A stretch of 64,000 bases of DNA, taken from contig NZ_CH672395.1 in the NCBI RefSeq assembly GCF_000152985.1, positions 3,569,823 through 3,633,822 on the forward strand. The letters run 5' to 3'. Shown here in pieces: positions 33,783 through 44,802 of the stretch. The notes below the pieces were generated by a model. That model worked only from the letters and a program-made list of their open reading frames with translations. It did not search any database and had not been told where the DNA came from. Position numbers and translations under genes: made by a program. Within the stretch, counting starts at the first letter, position 1. Each line of letters begins with the position of its first letter. The DNA comes from Leeuwenhoekiella blandensis MED217. GTDB taxonomy: Bacteria > Bacteroidota > Bacteroidia > Flavobacteriales > Flavobacteriaceae.

Positions 33783-34232
33783 TTATGCTAATTTACGTTT
33801 TACAATTGTAGAAATTGTTTTTCCATCTGCTTTTCCGGCAAGTTCCTGAGACGCAAGCCCCATCACCTTGCCCATATCCTGCATGCCTGATGCTCCGGTC
33901 TTCTCGATAATTGAAGCGACTACTTCTTCTATCTTCTCCTCGCTCAACTGCTCTGGTAAAAACTGCTCGATAACCGCAGCCTGATCCAGCTCTTCCTGAG
34001 CCATCTCCTCTCGACCTTGCTCTTGATATACCGCTGCACTATCCTTGCGCTGCTTAACCAATTTTTGAAGCATCTTGATCTCTTGTTCTTCAGACAATTC
34101 TTCTCCTGCTCCACTTTCAGTTTGAGCAGTAAGAATAGCCGATTTAATAGCGCGTAAAGAAGCAAGTGCATTTTGATCTTTTGCTTTCATTGCTGCTTTC
34201 ATCGCCGTCATTACTTCGGTCTGTAAACTCAT
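33783..34232 (-). CDS. yqeY: GatB/YqeY-domain protein
   Basis: 149 residues, all helical. The opening SLQTEVMTAMKAAMKAKDQNALASLRAIKSAI, the LSEEQEIKMLQKLVKQRKDSAAVYQEQGR segment and the C-terminal MQDMGKVMGLASQEL.. ADGKTISTIVKRKL match the YqeY family, which resembles the tRNA-binding tail of GatB. Its cellular role is not well established; a link to tRNA-dependent amidation is inferred from the domain. It lies between the dcw terminator and the GIY-YIG units and is the first housekeeping gene after the accessory region. Confidence 0.93.
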   Translation of the reverse strand: MSLQTEVMTAMKAAMKAKDQNALASLRAIKSAILTAQTESGAGEELSEEQEIKMLQKLVKQRKDSAAVYQEQGREEMAQEELDQAAVIEQFLPEQLSEEKIEEVVASIIEKTGASGMQDMGKVMGLASQELAGKADGKTISTIVKRKLA

Positions 34233-34305
34233 GATCTTCTATTTTTTTGGAGAGCGAATATAGCCAAAATTCAGCTTTCACACTATAGTAAAATTAAAAA
34301 AGAAA

Positions 34306-34329
34306 GGCCGCTAGTTCTCACTAACGGCC
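34306..34329 (-). terminator. Terminator of the dcw operon
   Basis: On the minus strand GGCCGTTAGT pairs over 10 bp with ACTAGCGGCC (loop GAGA), followed by a T-rich run (TTTCTTTTTT). It lies 24 bp beyond the ftsZ stop. Confidence 0.85.
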
Positions 34330-34352
34330 GCTCCTACATCGGTTTTTACTAA

Positions 34353-36389
34353 CTAATCGACATTATCGTGTAAAAATGAATTGTTTCTACGCAATTGCAT
34401 TTCGTCATTTTCATCTGTACTTAATGAGGTACGCGAAATAGATCCTTTTGAATTCGGGGCGTCATCCAGGTTTACACCCATACGCTTATAAGCCGGTTGC
34501 TTTTCTATCTCATCAATACGAGACTGATTGCTATGAAACTTATAATTGAATTCTTTCATCATACGTCTACGCTCTGCCGCACGCTCTGTGAGCAATTGAG
34601 AAATAGGTGTATTCATAGGATTCTCATCCTCCTCTTTGATCGCTTGTTCTTCTTTTTCAGCAGGCGCTACAACTTTACGCTCAAAAGCAATCTCTTCTTC
34701 TTGCTTTTTTGGCGCCTCAACCGGCTTCTTTTGAGTAGGCTGCGCTGTGTTAAGATGATCTTCCATCTCCATATAATCATCAAGGCTATAACGCTTTTCT
34801 CCGTTTTCATTCACTTCGGTAACCGAAACGATTTCTACCGGATTATTGACCTCTATATCATTAATATCATCATCAAGACTGTATACAATTTCCTCTTCTT
34901 CTTCAAAAGCTTCAGTAATTTGTGGCTCTTCCTTTTGCTCTTCATTTAATGGAAGGTCAAAAGATAGCGTAAATTGCTCCTCTTCTTCCTGACTGAAAAG
35001 ATCTACTTGCTTTTCCTGAGGCTCTTCAACGCTTACTATTTTAAATTCTAATTCCTCCTCTTCGGGTTCGTAAACACTTTCGATCTCTGGTTCTGAATGG
35101 TCTAGAACCTCTTCATAAACCACTTGAAGATTTCTGATCAACTCGGTGGTAGGAATCAAATCCATTTGTGATTTTGGAGCTTCTTTCTTAGGCTTGTTTA
35201 CCATCAAATCCATTGGATCATCAGTATCATCAAGCGTGTGAACGATAGGCTTTTTTTCTGGCGCAGGCGCTTCCTTTTTAGGAGCAGGTGTGTCAAAATT
35301 TAACGTTCCACCGGTATTTTTAGGAGATAAATCGTGTTGTGCACGTTGTTCATCTTCTAAGGTGTGAATGATCTTCTTGGTTTCGGTATTAACGATATCA
35401 TTTTGTTGTTCTACGTTAAACCCCGTAGCGATAATCGTTACCGAGATCGCATCTCCAAGACTTTCTTCTTCACCTACACCCATAATGATATTCGCGCTGT
35501 GACCTGCTTCATCTTGAATGTGATCGTTGATCTCACCGATCTCATCAATAGTGATCTCTTCGGTTCCTGAAACGATAAGCAACAATACGTTCTTGGCACC
35601 GGTAATTTTATTGTCATTCAATAATGGTGAGTCTAATGCTTTCCTGATGGCGTCCTGAGCACGACTTGCACCACTAGCATTAGCACTACCCATAATAGCG
35701 GTTCCACTATTACTCAATACGGTTTTTGCATCACGAAGGTCAATGTTTTGCGTGTAGTGATGCGTGATCACTTCGGCAATACCTCTTGAAGCTGTAGCAA
35801 GAACTTCGTCTGCTTTGCTAAATCCCGCCTTAAAACCAAGATTTCCATATACCTCTCGCAATTTATTGTTGTTGATCACGATAAGCGAATCAACGTGAGA
35901 ACGTAATTTTTCAACTCCTAGCTGCGCTTGTTCATTACGCATTTTACCTTCAAACTGAAACGGAATCGTCACAATACCCACGGTAAGTACATCCATCTCT
36001 TTTGACATTTTTGCAATCACAGGAGCTGCTCCGGTCCCGGTACCACCGCCCATTCCGGCAGTGATAAATACCATTTTGGTATTGGTTCCCAGCATCTGTT
36101 TTACATCTTCAGAGCTCTCGATAGCTGCTTTCTCACCAACTTCTGGATTGGCTCCTGCACCTAGACCTTCGGTTAGGCTCACACCCAACTGAATTTTAAT
36201 AGGCACCGGACTGTTCTCTAAAGCTTGTGCATCTGTGTTACAAACTACAAAGTCTACTCCTTTAATTCCTTGGCTAAACATATGGTTGATGGCATTACTA
36301 CCTCCACCGCCTACGCCAATCACTTTGATGACGTTGCTCTGATTTTTTGGTAAATCAAACGAAATGTTTTCAAAATCTGTGTTGCTCAT
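34353..36389 (-). CDS. ftsZ: FtsZ, tubulin-like cell-division GTPase
   Basis: 678 residues. The GTPase and tubulin-C domains fill about residues 15-330: GVGGGGSNAINHM at the start, the signature GGGTGTGAAP, then NNKLREVYGNLGF and DEVLATASRGIAE. It polymerises at mid-cell to form the Z ring. The remaining roughly 350 residues are a low-complexity Glu/Pro/Lys-rich linker, much longer than in E. coli FtsZ (383 residues in total) but common in Flavobacteria. The end RNNSFLHDNVD is probably the conserved tail that binds FtsA. It is the last gene of the dcw cluster, 83 bp after ftsA. Confidence 0.97.
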   Translation of the reverse strand: MSNTDFENISFDLPKNQSNVIKVIGVGGGGSNAINHMFSQGIKGVDFVVCNTDAQALENSPVPIKIQLGVSLTEGLGAGANPEVGEKAAIESSEDVKQMLGTNTKMVFITAGMGGGTGTGAAPVIAKMSKEMDVLTVGIVTIPFQFEGKMRNEQAQLGVEKLRSHVDSLIVINNNKLREVYGNLGFKAGFSKADEVLATASRGIAEVITHHYTQNIDLRDAKTVLSNSGTAIMGSANASGASRAQDAIRKALDSPLLNDNKITGAKNVLLLIVSGTEEITIDEIGEINDHIQDEAGHSANIIMGVGEEESLGDAISVTIIATGFNVEQQNDIVNTETKKIIHTLEDEQRAQHDLSPKNTGGTLNFDTPAPKKEAPAPEKKPIVHTLDDTDDPMDLMVNKPKKEAPKSQMDLIPTTELIRNLQVVYEEVLDHSEPEIESVYEPEEEELEFKIVSVEEPQEKQVDLFSQEEEEQFTLSFDLPLNEEQKEEPQITEAFEEEEEIVYSLDDDINDIEVNNPVEIVSVTEVNENGEKRYSLDDYMEMEDHLNTAQPTQKKPVEAPKKQEEEIAFERKVVAPAEKEEQAIKEEDENPMNTPISQLLTERAAERRRMMKEFNYKFHSNQSRIDEIEKQPAYKRMGVNLDDAPNSKGSISRTSLSTDENDEMQLRRNNSFLHDNVD

Positions 36390-36472
36390 AATATGTCGTT
36401 TTACCGGTTGTTTCTTGTGTTTTCTCTTTTTCTATTGGCTTTAATAAACGTATTTCGCTTATCTCTTTTTTT

Positions 36473-37819
36473 CTATTCTGCGTTATCTAAGAAGTCTTTA
36501 AACTTCTCTGCCCAAGTATCAAAAATGCTTTTACGCTGTTTCTTAGGCTCTTGAGGGTTTTCTTCTTCCTCGTTAGTTTCATCTTCCAAAAGGGGCTCGA
36601 TCACAGGCTCTTCTTCTACAACTGCCGTATCCTGAGGCTCGTCATCCTCACTATTATGCTGATGCTCTAAGCTATTCATCACCAAACCGACTGCCGTCGC
36701 GTACAACGGACTCGTAGTTTCAGAATCGCTATCGCCTGCCAAGTGTTCGTTAGGATAGCCAATACGCGTATCCATCCCGGTGATGTACTCTACCAGTTGC
36801 TTTAAATGCTTCAGTTGTGAACCCCCACCGGTAAGTACAATCCCTGCAATAAGTTTTTTCTTTTGTTCCTCGTGACCATAATTCTTAATCTCGAGATACA
36901 CTTGCTCAACGATCTCTACCACGCGTGCGTGAATGATCTTAGAGAGGTTTTTAAGCGTAATTTCTTTAGGCTCTCTACCACGTAATCCAGGGATAGAAAC
37001 GATCTCGTTATCTTTATTTTCACCCGGCCACGCTGAACCAAATTTTATTTTAAGAAGCTCTGCCTGCTTTTCTATAATGCTGCATCCCTCTTTAATATCT
37101 TCAGTGATCACATTACCACCAAAAGGAATTACCGCCGTATGCCGAATGATTCCATCCTTAAAAATGGCAAGATCTGTTGTACCACCTCCTATATCAATAA
37201 GTGCGACTCCCGCTTCTTTTTCTTCCTGACTCAACACTGCATTTGCTGACGCTAACGGCTCTAGTGTAATTTTATCAAGGTTAAGCCCCGCACTTTTTAC
37301 ACAACGACCAATGTTGCGTATGCTGCTCACCTGACCTACAACCACGTGGAAATTGGCCTCTAACCTCCCACCATACATCCCGATAGGTTGTGTGATTTCA
37401 GCTTGACCATCCACTTTATATTCCTGCGGAAGCACGTGAATAATCTCTTCTCCCGGAAGCATCACCAGTTTATGCACCTGGTTACAAAGCATATCGATAT
37501 CCTTAGGACCAATAACTTGATCTGCATCTGCCCGAGTGATGTAATCGCTATGTTGCAAGCTGCGTATGTGTTGACCTGCGATACCTACAACCACATCTTC
37601 AATTTTCATCCCAGAAACACTCTCAGCTTCCTGCACAGCTTGTTGGATAGACTGAATCGTCTGAGTAATATTATTTACTACACCACGATGCACGCCTAAA
37701 CTCTTGGATTTACCAATACCTAAGATCTCAAGCTTCTGATACTCGTTGTACCGGCCTATCATCGCCACAATCTTAGTGGTACCAATATCCAATCCTACTG
37801 CTATGTCCTTATGCTCCAT
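36473..37819 (-). CDS. ftsA: FtsA, actin-like Z-ring membrane anchor
   Basis: 448 residues with the actin/Hsp70 ATPase signatures: VGLDIGTTKIVAMIG (phosphate 1), ALIDIGGGTTDLAIF (phosphate 2) and GIVLTGGGSQLKHL (adenosine). The SHS2/1C subdomain lies between them. A Glu/Pro-rich linker leads to a C-terminal amphipathic helix (KSIFDTWAEKFKDFLDNAE) that should insert in the inner membrane. It tethers FtsZ filaments. It lies 3 bp after ftsQ and upstream of ftsZ in the same operon. Confidence 0.96.
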   Translation of the reverse strand: MEHKDIAVGLDIGTTKIVAMIGRYNEYQKLEILGIGKSKSLGVHRGVVNNITQTIQSIQQAVQEAESVSGMKIEDVVVGIAGQHIRSLQHSDYITRADADQVIGPKDIDMLCNQVHKLVMLPGEEIIHVLPQEYKVDGQAEITQPIGMYGGRLEANFHVVVGQVSSIRNIGRCVKSAGLNLDKITLEPLASANAVLSQEEKEAGVALIDIGGGTTDLAIFKDGIIRHTAVIPFGGNVITEDIKEGCSIIEKQAELLKIKFGSAWPGENKDNEIVSIPGLRGREPKEITLKNLSKIIHARVVEIVEQVYLEIKNYGHEEQKKKLIAGIVLTGGGSQLKHLKQLVEYITGMDTRIGYPNEHLAGDSDSETTSPLYATAVGLVMNSLEHQHNSEDDEPQDTAVVEEEPVIEPLLEDETNEEEENPQEPKKQRKSIFDTWAEKFKDFLDNAE

Positions 37820-37822
37820 AAC

Positions 37823-38539
37823 TTACTTTTTTGTCCCTACGACCTGCCCTTTAAAACGCAAATCAATACTTTTATAAACTTCAAGACTATTGTCTTTAAT
37901 CGCCTTTTGATAGAATGCCTTGTAATTTGAAAACTTACTCGACAACTGCTCTATCTTGCCTACGATAACTTTATAATTCAACACGCGAAGTGTTAGGCTA
38001 TAATCGCCGGTTTTATCTCTAGAAATACCAACAACCTGAGTTGCAAGTACATTATCTTCTTGTAAATAGTTTAAAAGTGGATAAATCTCATTCACCTGCT
38101 CTTTTGAAACACCGGTCACCAAAGGCACACGGGCAGAATAATTAGTTGACAAAGGCATGGTTTTACCTTCTTCATCGATATAAAATGGGGTCTTTGTCTG
38201 AACTCGAGCTAATGGTTTTCTCTGCTTTACGGTCGCTCCCACCACACCATCTAATGTCATATAAACATCTGCATCGGCGATCATAGCATGCGCATCGAGT
38301 TTATCTTCGAGGTCTTTCAAATCTAAAATTTCTTTGTTCTGTCCCTCAATAGGTTTCCCGTTTTGTATCAACAATTTATCAACCGATTCGGCTGTAACAA
38401 AGAGGTTTGCACCTGCTTCAAAATTTACTTTAACTTCTTTTACTTTTCGGTTTGCATTGCGTTTGTGCGTAAAGGCAACCAAACCCAAGGTAACCGCGAC
38501 CAAAACCAACATCCTTATGTAAAACCAATTGATTTTCAT
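37823..38539 (-). CDS. ftsQ: FtsQ/DivIB-like division protein
   Basis: 238 residues: a short basic cytoplasmic start, one membrane segment (about 8-24, MLVLVAVTLGLVAFTHK) and a periplasmic part with a POTRA-like region (SVDKLLIQNGKPIEGQNKEILDLKDLEDKLDAHAMIADADVYM) and the FtsQ beta domain. It links early and late divisome proteins with FtsL. Sequence identity to classical FtsQ is low, so position between murC (4 bp overlap) and ftsA is a main argument. Confidence 0.88.
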   Translation of the reverse strand: MKINWFYIRMLVLVAVTLGLVAFTHKRNANRKVKEVKVNFEAGANLFVTAESVDKLLIQNGKPIEGQNKEILDLKDLEDKLDAHAMIADADVYMTLDGVVGATVKQRKPLARVQTKTPFYIDEEGKTMPLSTNYSARVPLVTGVSKEQVNEIYPLLNYLQEDNVLATQVVGISRDKTGDYSLTLRVLNYKVIVGKIEQLSSKFSNYKAFYQKAIKDNSLEVYKSIDLRFKGQVVGTKK

Positions 38540-39885
38540 ACCGCTAATGTTTTAGTCAGTTTTAAAATCTCCTCACCTATATCTCCAGCTCCCATCATCA
38601 CTTTTACAGTGGCTTTTGACGCCTGCAACTTCTCTTCCAGTTGTGCTTTTGAAATAACTTCTTTTCGCGTAAGCGGAATTAACTCCAATAACTTTTCAGA
38701 AGTAACATCTTCTATAGGTTCTTCCCGAGCCGGATAGATATCTAAAAGCAGCAACTCATCAAACTGTGCTAAACTTGCTGCAAAATCTTCCATAAAATCA
38801 CGCGTACGACTGAATAAATGCGGCTGAAAAACTGCCAAAACCCGCTTGTTTGGGTACATCTCTCGTACAGCGCTATGCACTGCATTTATTTCGGCAGGGT
38901 GATGCGCATAATCATCAATAAGCACCTCATTTGCCTTTTTAATACGATACGTAAACCTGCGATTAACACCTTTGAATGCAAACAGAGCTTTGGCGAGCTT
39001 ATCGGCAGGGCAGCCGTAATGTAAAGCCATCGCCAAAGCGGTTGTCGCATTAGACAAATTATGTCTACCAGGCAGGTTAAGCACTAAATCTTCAATAAGC
39101 CCATCGGGATGTTTTAAATCAAAATGATAGGCCCCGTTTTCTATTTTTATATTTAAAGCCGCATAGACGGAATCGTCTTCTATACCTACGGTAATTCCGT
39201 CTAGTGGTAGTCCGTTTTTTACAAACAGCACACCATCTTCTTTGACTTGAGCTGCAAAATCTCTGAAGCTTTTGTGCAAGGCTTCGGCATCGCCGTAAAT
39301 ATCCAAATGATCTGCATCCATCGAAGTGATTGCTGCGATATTAGGGTACAGTTGCATAAACGAGCGATCAAACTCATCTGCTTCTACCACCACGATTTCC
39401 TCACCGTGCTGAATCAAATTACTTTGATAATTTTCTGCAATTCCGCCTAAAAAAGCGGTAACCGGCAGCTTACAAAATGCCATCAAATGACCAAGCATCG
39501 CACTGGTTGTGGTTTTGCCATGAGTTCCTGCGACTGCTAAGCAGAATTTCTCCTGAGTCAACCAGCCTAAAACTTCAGCGCGCTTTTTAATTTGAAATCC
39601 TTCAGCCAAATAAAACTGATAGGCTTTATGTGCTTTAGGAACCGCAGGCGTATATACCACCAGCGTTTTTTCTGAGGTTTTAAATTCCGTAGGAATCGCT
39701 TCAGCAGCATCTTGATAACTTATGACGATTCCAAGCTCTTCAAGCGATTTTGTGATCTGCGAAGGTGTTTTATCATAGCCCGCCACTTTCTTCCCGGCAG
39801 CTTGAAAATATCGCGCGAGCGCGCTCATCCCAATTCCGCCTATGCCGATGAAATAAATATGCGATATGTGATCAAGCGTTTTCAC
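38536..39885 (-). CDS. murC: MurC, UDP-N-acetylmuramate-L-alanine ligase
   Basis: 449 residues. The N-terminal Rossmann-like domain binds the UDP substrate (YFIGIGGIGMSALARYF), the central domain has the ATP loop AGTHGKTTTSAML, and EADEFDRSF and YAHHPAEI are typical Mur-ligase residues. It adds L-Ala to UDP-MurNAc in the cytoplasm, the first step of the peptide stem. It starts 1 bp after murG ends and overlaps ftsQ by 4 bp. Confidence 0.97.
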   Translation of the reverse strand: MKTLDHISHIYFIGIGGIGMSALARYFQAAGKKVAGYDKTPSQITKSLEELGIVISYQDAAEAIPTEFKTSEKTLVVYTPAVPKAHKAYQFYLAEGFQIKKRAEVLGWLTQEKFCLAVAGTHGKTTTSAMLGHLMAFCKLPVTAFLGGIAENYQSNLIQHGEEIVVVEADEFDRSFMQLYPNIAAITSMDADHLDIYGDAEALHKSFRDFAAQVKEDGVLFVKNGLPLDGITVGIEDDSVYAALNIKIENGAYHFDLKHPDGLIEDLVLNLPGRHNLSNATTALAMALHYGCPADKLAKALFAFKGVNRRFTYRIKKANEVLIDDYAHHPAEINAVHSAVREMYPNKRVLAVFQPHLFSRTRDFMEDFAASLAQFDELLLLDIYPAREEPIEDVTSEKLLELIPLTRKEVISKAQLEEKLQASKATVKVMMGAGDIGEEILKLTKTLAV

Positions 39886-40980
39886 CTACTGCTTTAATAA
39901 TTTTTCTACTTCGTTTACAATATGTTGCGTTGCCTGTGGCAATGCGATCTTTTTAATGTTTTCACCCAAAAGCTGTTGCTTAGCTTCATCGTGCACAAGC
40001 GCTTTAAAAACAGGTTCAAAATCTGCTTTTACATCTTTTTCTTTGAGCAGGATCGCTGCATCCTTAGACACAATCGCCTCTGCATTTTTGGTCTGATGAT
40101 CTTCAGCCACATTGGGAGACGGTATAAAAATTACCGGTTTTCCTACCAACGCCAACTCTGATACCGATCCCGCACCTGCTCTGCTTATAATGATATCAGC
40201 AGCTGCATAAGCCAGATTCATCGTGTCGATGTATGGCAACACCTGCACATCCTCAACGACATTATGCTTTTTATATTCTTCATAGTACAACTGCCCACTT
40301 TGCCAGATGATTTGCACCTCTTGATCAAGAATAAACTGCAGCTCGCTATCGATCAATTTATTAATCGCTCTAGCACCAAGACTTCCGCCTAAAATCAACA
40401 AGGTTTTTTTATCCTTTTTTAGACCGAATTTTTCTATGCCCTGTTCGCGCATCGTTTCAATAGCCAACAAATCCTGTCGCACCGGATTTCCTGTTTTTAC
40501 AATTTTTTCCTGCGGAAAAAACTGCTGCATCCCATCGTAGGCGACACAGATCTTCTGTACTTTTTTTGCCAAAAGCTTATTGGTAATTCCCGCAAAACTA
40601 TTTTGCTCTTGAATCAATGCCGGTACGTTGTATCGTGTTGCCATCTCAAGCAAAGGACCACTTGCAAAACCACCGGTACCAATTACTGCATCGGGTTTGA
40701 ATCTTCTGATAATTCCTGCCGACTTGAATAAACTACTGATCAGTTTAAATGGAAACATCAAATTTGACCAGGTCAACTTTCGTTGAATTCCGGCTATCCA
40801 AAGTCCTTTGATCTCGTAACCTGCTTTAGGCACTTTTTCCATTTCCATACGATCTTGAGACCCCACAAAAAGGAATTCCGCTTGCGGATACTTTGCTTTC
40901 AAAGCATCAGCAATCGCAATCGCCGGATAAATATGCCCCCCGGTTCCGCCTCCTGATAGTATAAATTTATAGTTCTTCAA
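39886..40980 (-). CDS. murG: MurG, lipid II-forming N-acetylglucosaminyltransferase
   Basis: 364 residues of a GT-B glycosyltransferase. The N-terminal loop [21 protein letters not shown] and a second Gly-rich loop [13 protein letters not shown] are the family hallmarks, with [24 protein letters not shown] forming the UDP-GlcNAc site. It acts on the inner face of the membrane, transferring GlcNAc to lipid I. It is placed between ftsW and murC, as in most dcw clusters. Confidence 0.97.
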   Translation of the reverse strand: MKNYKFILSGGGTGGHIYPAIAIADALKAKYPQAEFLFVGSQDRMEMEKVPKAGYEIKGLWIAGIQRKLTWSNLMFPFKLISSLFKSAGIIRRFKPDAVIGTGGFASGPLLEMATRYNVPALIQEQNSFAGITNKLLAKKVQKICVAYDGMQQFFPQEKIVKTGNPVRQDLLAIETMREQGIEKFGLKKDKKTLLILGGSLGARAINKLIDSELQFILDQEVQIIWQSGQLYYEEYKKHNVVEDVQVLPYIDTMNLAYAAADIIISRAGAGSVSELALVGKPVIFIPSPNVAEDHQTKNAEAIVSKDAAILLKEKDVKADFEPVFKALVHDEAKQQLLGENIKKIALPQATQHIVNEVEKLLKQ

Positions 40981-40994
40981 ATCTTTATCTTCGT

Positions 40995-42197
40995 TTACAT
41001 CGCTTCGCTTAATACATCAAGCGGATTCATTTCCTCTTCTTCCTTCACACGCACTTCTTCGCGCTTTGCACTTACGCTTAAAATAATCCCTATCGCCAAG
41101 CAGGTCATCCAGATCGAGGTCCCACCACTACTTACAAGTGGCAAGGTTTGCCCGGTCACCGGAAATAATTCTACCGCAACCGCCATATTAATCAATGCCT
41201 GAAACACAATAGGCAAGCCTACTCCCATTACAGCGAGTTTTCCAAAAACTGTATCGGCTTTATGCGCTACTACTAAAATTCTAAACAGCAAGAGCAAATA
41301 CATTAGCAACAACATTAAACCACCTACCAAACCAAATTCTTCTACGATGATCGCATAAATAAAATCTGATGAGGATTGGGGCAAAAAGTTTTTCTGAACA
41401 CTTTTCCCCGGCCCTAAACCGGTTAGACCGCCGGTCGCAATCGCAATTTTTGCTTTCTCTATCTGATAATCCCCTTCACTATCTTCATCATCTGCAAAGC
41501 TGTCTATACGACTCATCCAGGTATCCACACGGTTAGGAAACACTCCCGGAAAAGCCTTGGCTGCCAAAATAAACATCGTAAGGGCCAGCAAACCGGTCGC
41601 AACGATTATCGCTAAATATTTAAAGGGATAGCCTCCCATAAAAACCAAGGTGAGCACCATCGCAAAAATGATCGCTGTAGTTGAAAAGTTGGCCGGAAGA
41701 ATCAATCCTAAGATCAAAGCCACTGGTACCCAAAGCGGCAAAATGCTTTCTTTAAAAGTGATTTGCTGATCTTTAATTTTTGAAAGGTAGCGCGCGATAT
41801 AGATCATCAACACCACCGAAGCCAAAGTCGAGGTTTGAAACGTGATCCCAACAAAAGGCACTTTAATCCATCTACTGGCGTTGGCTCCATCAATGGTGGT
41901 TCCTTGTGCCATCGTGATCAACAAAAGAATGATCACTATTGGAACTCCAATGATCGACAAGCCTTTAAAATAATGCGCAGGTACTTTGTGCACCCCATAA
42001 ATGATCGCAAAACCTAGAACCAAATGCATGAAATGGCGTACCAAAAACGGCAGCGTCTCCCCATTACCGTATAAATAGGCAAGGTTGCTGCTCGCACTAA
42101 ATACCGGCAAAAAAGAAAACAGCGCTAAAAAGGCAGTGATTGCCCAGATCGCCCGATCTCCTTTTAGGGTTGAAAATATGTTTTTGGTTTTACTCAA
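40995..42197 (-). CDS. ftsW: FtsW, SEDS-family septal peptidoglycan polymerase
   Basis: 400 residues with about ten membrane segments. SEDS landmarks are visible: [19 protein letters not shown], the loop [59 protein letters not shown], and [20 protein letters not shown]. It polymerises lipid II at the septum with FtsI as its partner transpeptidase. The tail is short and charged. It lies 13 bp after murD. Confidence 0.96.
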   Translation of the reverse strand: MSKTKNIFSTLKGDRAIWAITAFLALFSFLPVFSASSNLAYLYGNGETLPFLVRHFMHLVLGFAIIYGVHKVPAHYFKGLSIIGVPIVIILLLITMAQGTTIDGANASRWIKVPFVGITFQTSTLASVVLMIYIARYLSKIKDQQITFKESILPLWVPVALILGLILPANFSTTAIIFAMVLTLVFMGGYPFKYLAIIVATGLLALTMFILAAKAFPGVFPNRVDTWMSRIDSFADDEDSEGDYQIEKAKIAIATGGLTGLGPGKSVQKNFLPQSSSDFIYAIIVEEFGLVGGLMLLLMYLLLLFRILVVAHKADTVFGKLAVMGVGLPIVFQALINMAVAVELFPVTGQTLPLVSSGGTSIWMTCLAIGIILSVSAKREEVRVKEEEEMNPLDVLSEAM

Positions 42198-42210
42198 ATC
42201 TCAATCTTAT

Positions 42211-43545
42211 TTATAGATTACGTACTGCCTCTTTAAATTGACGCCCGCGATCTTCATAGTTCTCAAACAAATCAAAACTTGCGCACGCCGGAGACAACAA
42301 CACATTATCGCCTTTATCGCTCAACTTATAAGCGATCTTTACCGCTTCGGTAATAGACTGGGTTTCAATAATGGTTTCTACCATTCCTGAAAACGTATTT
42401 AAAAGCTTTGCATTATCAACACCCAGACAGATGATTCCTTTTACTTTTTCATTCACCAAAGGAAACAAATCGGTATAATCATTTCCTTTATCAACACCGC
42501 CAACAATCCAAACCGTTGGAGCACTCATACTATCTAAGGCATAAAATGTAGCGTTCACGTTGGTCGCTTTTGAATCATTGATGTAAGACACGTGATTGAT
42601 CTTAAGCACCTGCTCTAATCGATGTTCAACCCCTTGAAAACCTTCTAGAGATTCTCTAATGGTCGCCTTGCGAATGCTTAATAATCGAGCAGCAGTTGCT
42701 GCAGCCATCGCATTCTTAGTGTTATGCGCACCTTTAATAGTTAAGTTTTTTGTTGACATAGTCATCGTTGTATCGTCAATTAAAATGTTTATTTCTTCTT
42801 GAGCGTAATACGCTCCTTTTTCTAGTTGTTTTGAAATGGAAAAGGGGATGCATTGTGATCGCACGGGATGCTTTGCTAACCAGTCTGTAATCACAGGATC
42901 GTCTGCGTCATAGATCAAGTAATCCTTTTCTGTCTGGTTTTCCGCTATGCGGAATTTTGACTTGATATAATTTTCAAACTTGTACTCGTAGCGATCCAAA
43001 TGGTCTGGTGTGATGTTGGTCAAAATCGCGATATGCGGGGCAAAATCAACAATGCCATCCAGCTGAAAACTGCTAATTTCTAATGCATAAAAATCTTGAT
43101 CATCAAGCGCCACCCATTTTGCAAAACTGTCTCCAATATTTCCCGCAGCCACACTTTTCAACCCGGCTTGCTTGAGCAGATGCGCCATAAGCATTGTTGT
43201 GGTGGTTTTACCATTGCTTCCGGTGATCCCCACCAAAGTTGCCTTGGTATAGCGGGCTGCAAACTCAATTTCTGAGATCACTGAAATACCTGCTTCAACC
43301 AACTTTTTAATGAGTGGTGCTTTATCAGGAATTCCCGGACTCTTCATCACGAGGTCTGCATTGAGAATTTTTGCTTCGGTGTGACCACCGTCTTCCCATT
43401 CAATTTCATTGTTTTTAAGAACGTCAAGGTATTTTGGTTTTATCTTCCCAAAGTCTGAGACAAAAACTTCAAAACCTTCTTTTTTACCCAAAATGGCTGT
43501 GCCAATTCCGCTTTCACCACCTCCCAAAATCACTAGCCGCTTCAT
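42211..43545 (-). CDS. murD: MurD, UDP-MurNAc-L-alanine-D-glutamate ligase
   Basis: 444 residues. It opens RLVILGGGESGIGTAILGKKEGFEVFVSD, and the central ATP loop is GITGSNGKTTTTMLMAHLL, followed by the lysine-bearing segment and NDSKATNVNATFYAL (typical MurD). It adds D-Glu to the peptide stem in the cytoplasm. Its start abuts the mraY stop with no gap. Confidence 0.97.
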   Translation of the reverse strand: MKRLVILGGGESGIGTAILGKKEGFEVFVSDFGKIKPKYLDVLKNNEIEWEDGGHTEAKILNADLVMKSPGIPDKAPLIKKLVEAGISVISEIEFAARYTKATLVGITGSNGKTTTTMLMAHLLKQAGLKSVAAGNIGDSFAKWVALDDQDFYALEISSFQLDGIVDFAPHIAILTNITPDHLDRYEYKFENYIKSKFRIAENQTEKDYLIYDADDPVITDWLAKHPVRSQCIPFSISKQLEKGAYYAQEEINILIDDTTMTMSTKNLTIKGAHNTKNAMAAATAARLLSIRKATIRESLEGFQGVEHRLEQVLKINHVSYINDSKATNVNATFYALDSMSAPTVWIVGGVDKGNDYTDLFPLVNEKVKGIICLGVDNAKLLNTFSGMVETIIETQSITEAVKIAYKLSDKGDNVLLSPACASFDLFENYEDRGRQFKEAVRNL

Positions 43546-44778
43546 CTATCTTACTTTTAGCGTTACGATTGTGATGATCGCGAGTAAAATGCCTATAATC
43601 CAAAAGCGCGTCACGATCTTACTCTCATGAATACCCTTTTTCTGATAATGGTGATGCAACGGTGACATTAAAAAAATGCGACGGCCTTCACCTGTTTTTT
43701 TCTTAGTGTATTTAAACCAACTCACCTGCAGCATTACCGACAGGGTTTCGATAAAGAATATTCCGCATAAAAGCGGGATGAGCAATTCTTTACGGATGGC
43801 AATCGCGATAACCGCGATTATGCCTCCGATAGTCAAACTTCCTGTATCACCCATAAAAACCTGCGCCGGATACGTATTGTACCATAAGAATCCGATCAGC
43901 GCTCCTACAAATGCAGTGATAAATATTACCATCTCACCAGATCGTGGGATGTACATCACATCGAGGTAATCACTAAAAATGATGTTACCAGAAACCCATG
44001 CGAAAATCCCCAACGTGAGCACGATAATCGCTGAAGAACCGGCAGCTAAACCATCGATTCCATCAGTGAGGTTAGCTCCATTTGACACTGCGGTAACAAT
44101 GAAAATGACTATAGGAATAAACAGCAACCAGGCATATTTCACATAATCTTCCCCTAGCCAGCTCACTAAAATGCTATAATCGACCTCATTATTCTTTACA
44201 AAAGGGATGGTGGTAGTCAAGGCTTTTTCTTCCGTAGAAAATTCAGTGGTAGCACTATCTACCAGTTCTTCCTGTTGCGCCGGCTTGTTTGCCAGTTCGT
44301 CTTTTACAGTCACACCTGGATGAAAGAAAATTGTCGCCCCAACGATAATCCCGAGTCCAACCTGACCAAATATTTTAAACTTTCCTTGAAGGCCTTCTTT
44401 ATCCTTTTTTCTGATTTTCAAAAAATCATCCATAAACCCGATCGCACCCATCCAGAGTGTGGTTACAATCAGCAGGATCACATAGATATTCTCTAGCTTA
44501 GCCAGCAAAAACACCGGAATCAAGGTTGCCAGGATGATGATCAAACCACCCATTGTTGGCGTCCCCGCTTTTTCTACCTGACCTTCTAAGCCTAGATCGC
44601 GTATAGATTCTCCAAGCTGCTTTTTCTGCAAATACAGGATAATGCGCTTTCCCCAAATGGTAGAAATCGCCAACGACATGATGATCGCGATCGCTGCACG
44701 AAACGTAATAAAGCCAAACAAACTTGCCCCGGGGAAGTTGTATGCACGCTCTAAATATTCAAAAAGGTAATACAGCAT
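43546..44778 (-). CDS. mraY: MraY, phospho-N-acetylmuramoyl-pentapeptide transferase
   Basis: 410 residues with about ten membrane segments. Family motifs are [11 protein letters not shown], the Asp-rich [29 protein letters not shown] and the loop [12 protein letters not shown]. It transfers the MurNAc-pentapeptide to undecaprenyl phosphate, making lipid I at the inner membrane. It is about 50 residues longer than E. coli MraY (360) owing to an insertion near 165-215 ([18 protein letters not shown]), which I recall as usual in this phylum. Confidence 0.96.
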   Translation of the reverse strand: MLYYLFEYLERAYNFPGASLFGFITFRAAIAIIMSLAISTIWGKRIILYLQKKQLGESIRDLGLEGQVEKAGTPTMGGLIIILATLIPVFLLAKLENIYVILLIVTTLWMGAIGFMDDFLKIRKKDKEGLQGKFKIFGQVGLGIIVGATIFFHPGVTVKDELANKPAQQEELVDSATTEFSTEEKALTTTIPFVKNNEVDYSILVSWLGEDYVKYAWLLFIPIVIFIVTAVSNGANLTDGIDGLAAGSSAIIVLTLGIFAWVSGNIIFSDYLDVMYIPRSGEMVIFITAFVGALIGFLWYNTYPAQVFMGDTGSLTIGGIIAVIAIAIRKELLIPLLCGIFFIETLSVMLQVSWFKYTKKKTGEGRRIFLMSPLHHHYQKKGIHESKIVTRFWIIGILLAIITIVTLKVR

Positions 44779-44802
44779 TTAAATTTTGTTTTCGCCTTTG
44801 GC

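Noticed and set aside
32899-33849. Plus-strand frames of about 95 codons repeated three times
   Set aside because: They are antisense shadows of the GIY-YIG units and share no known motif.
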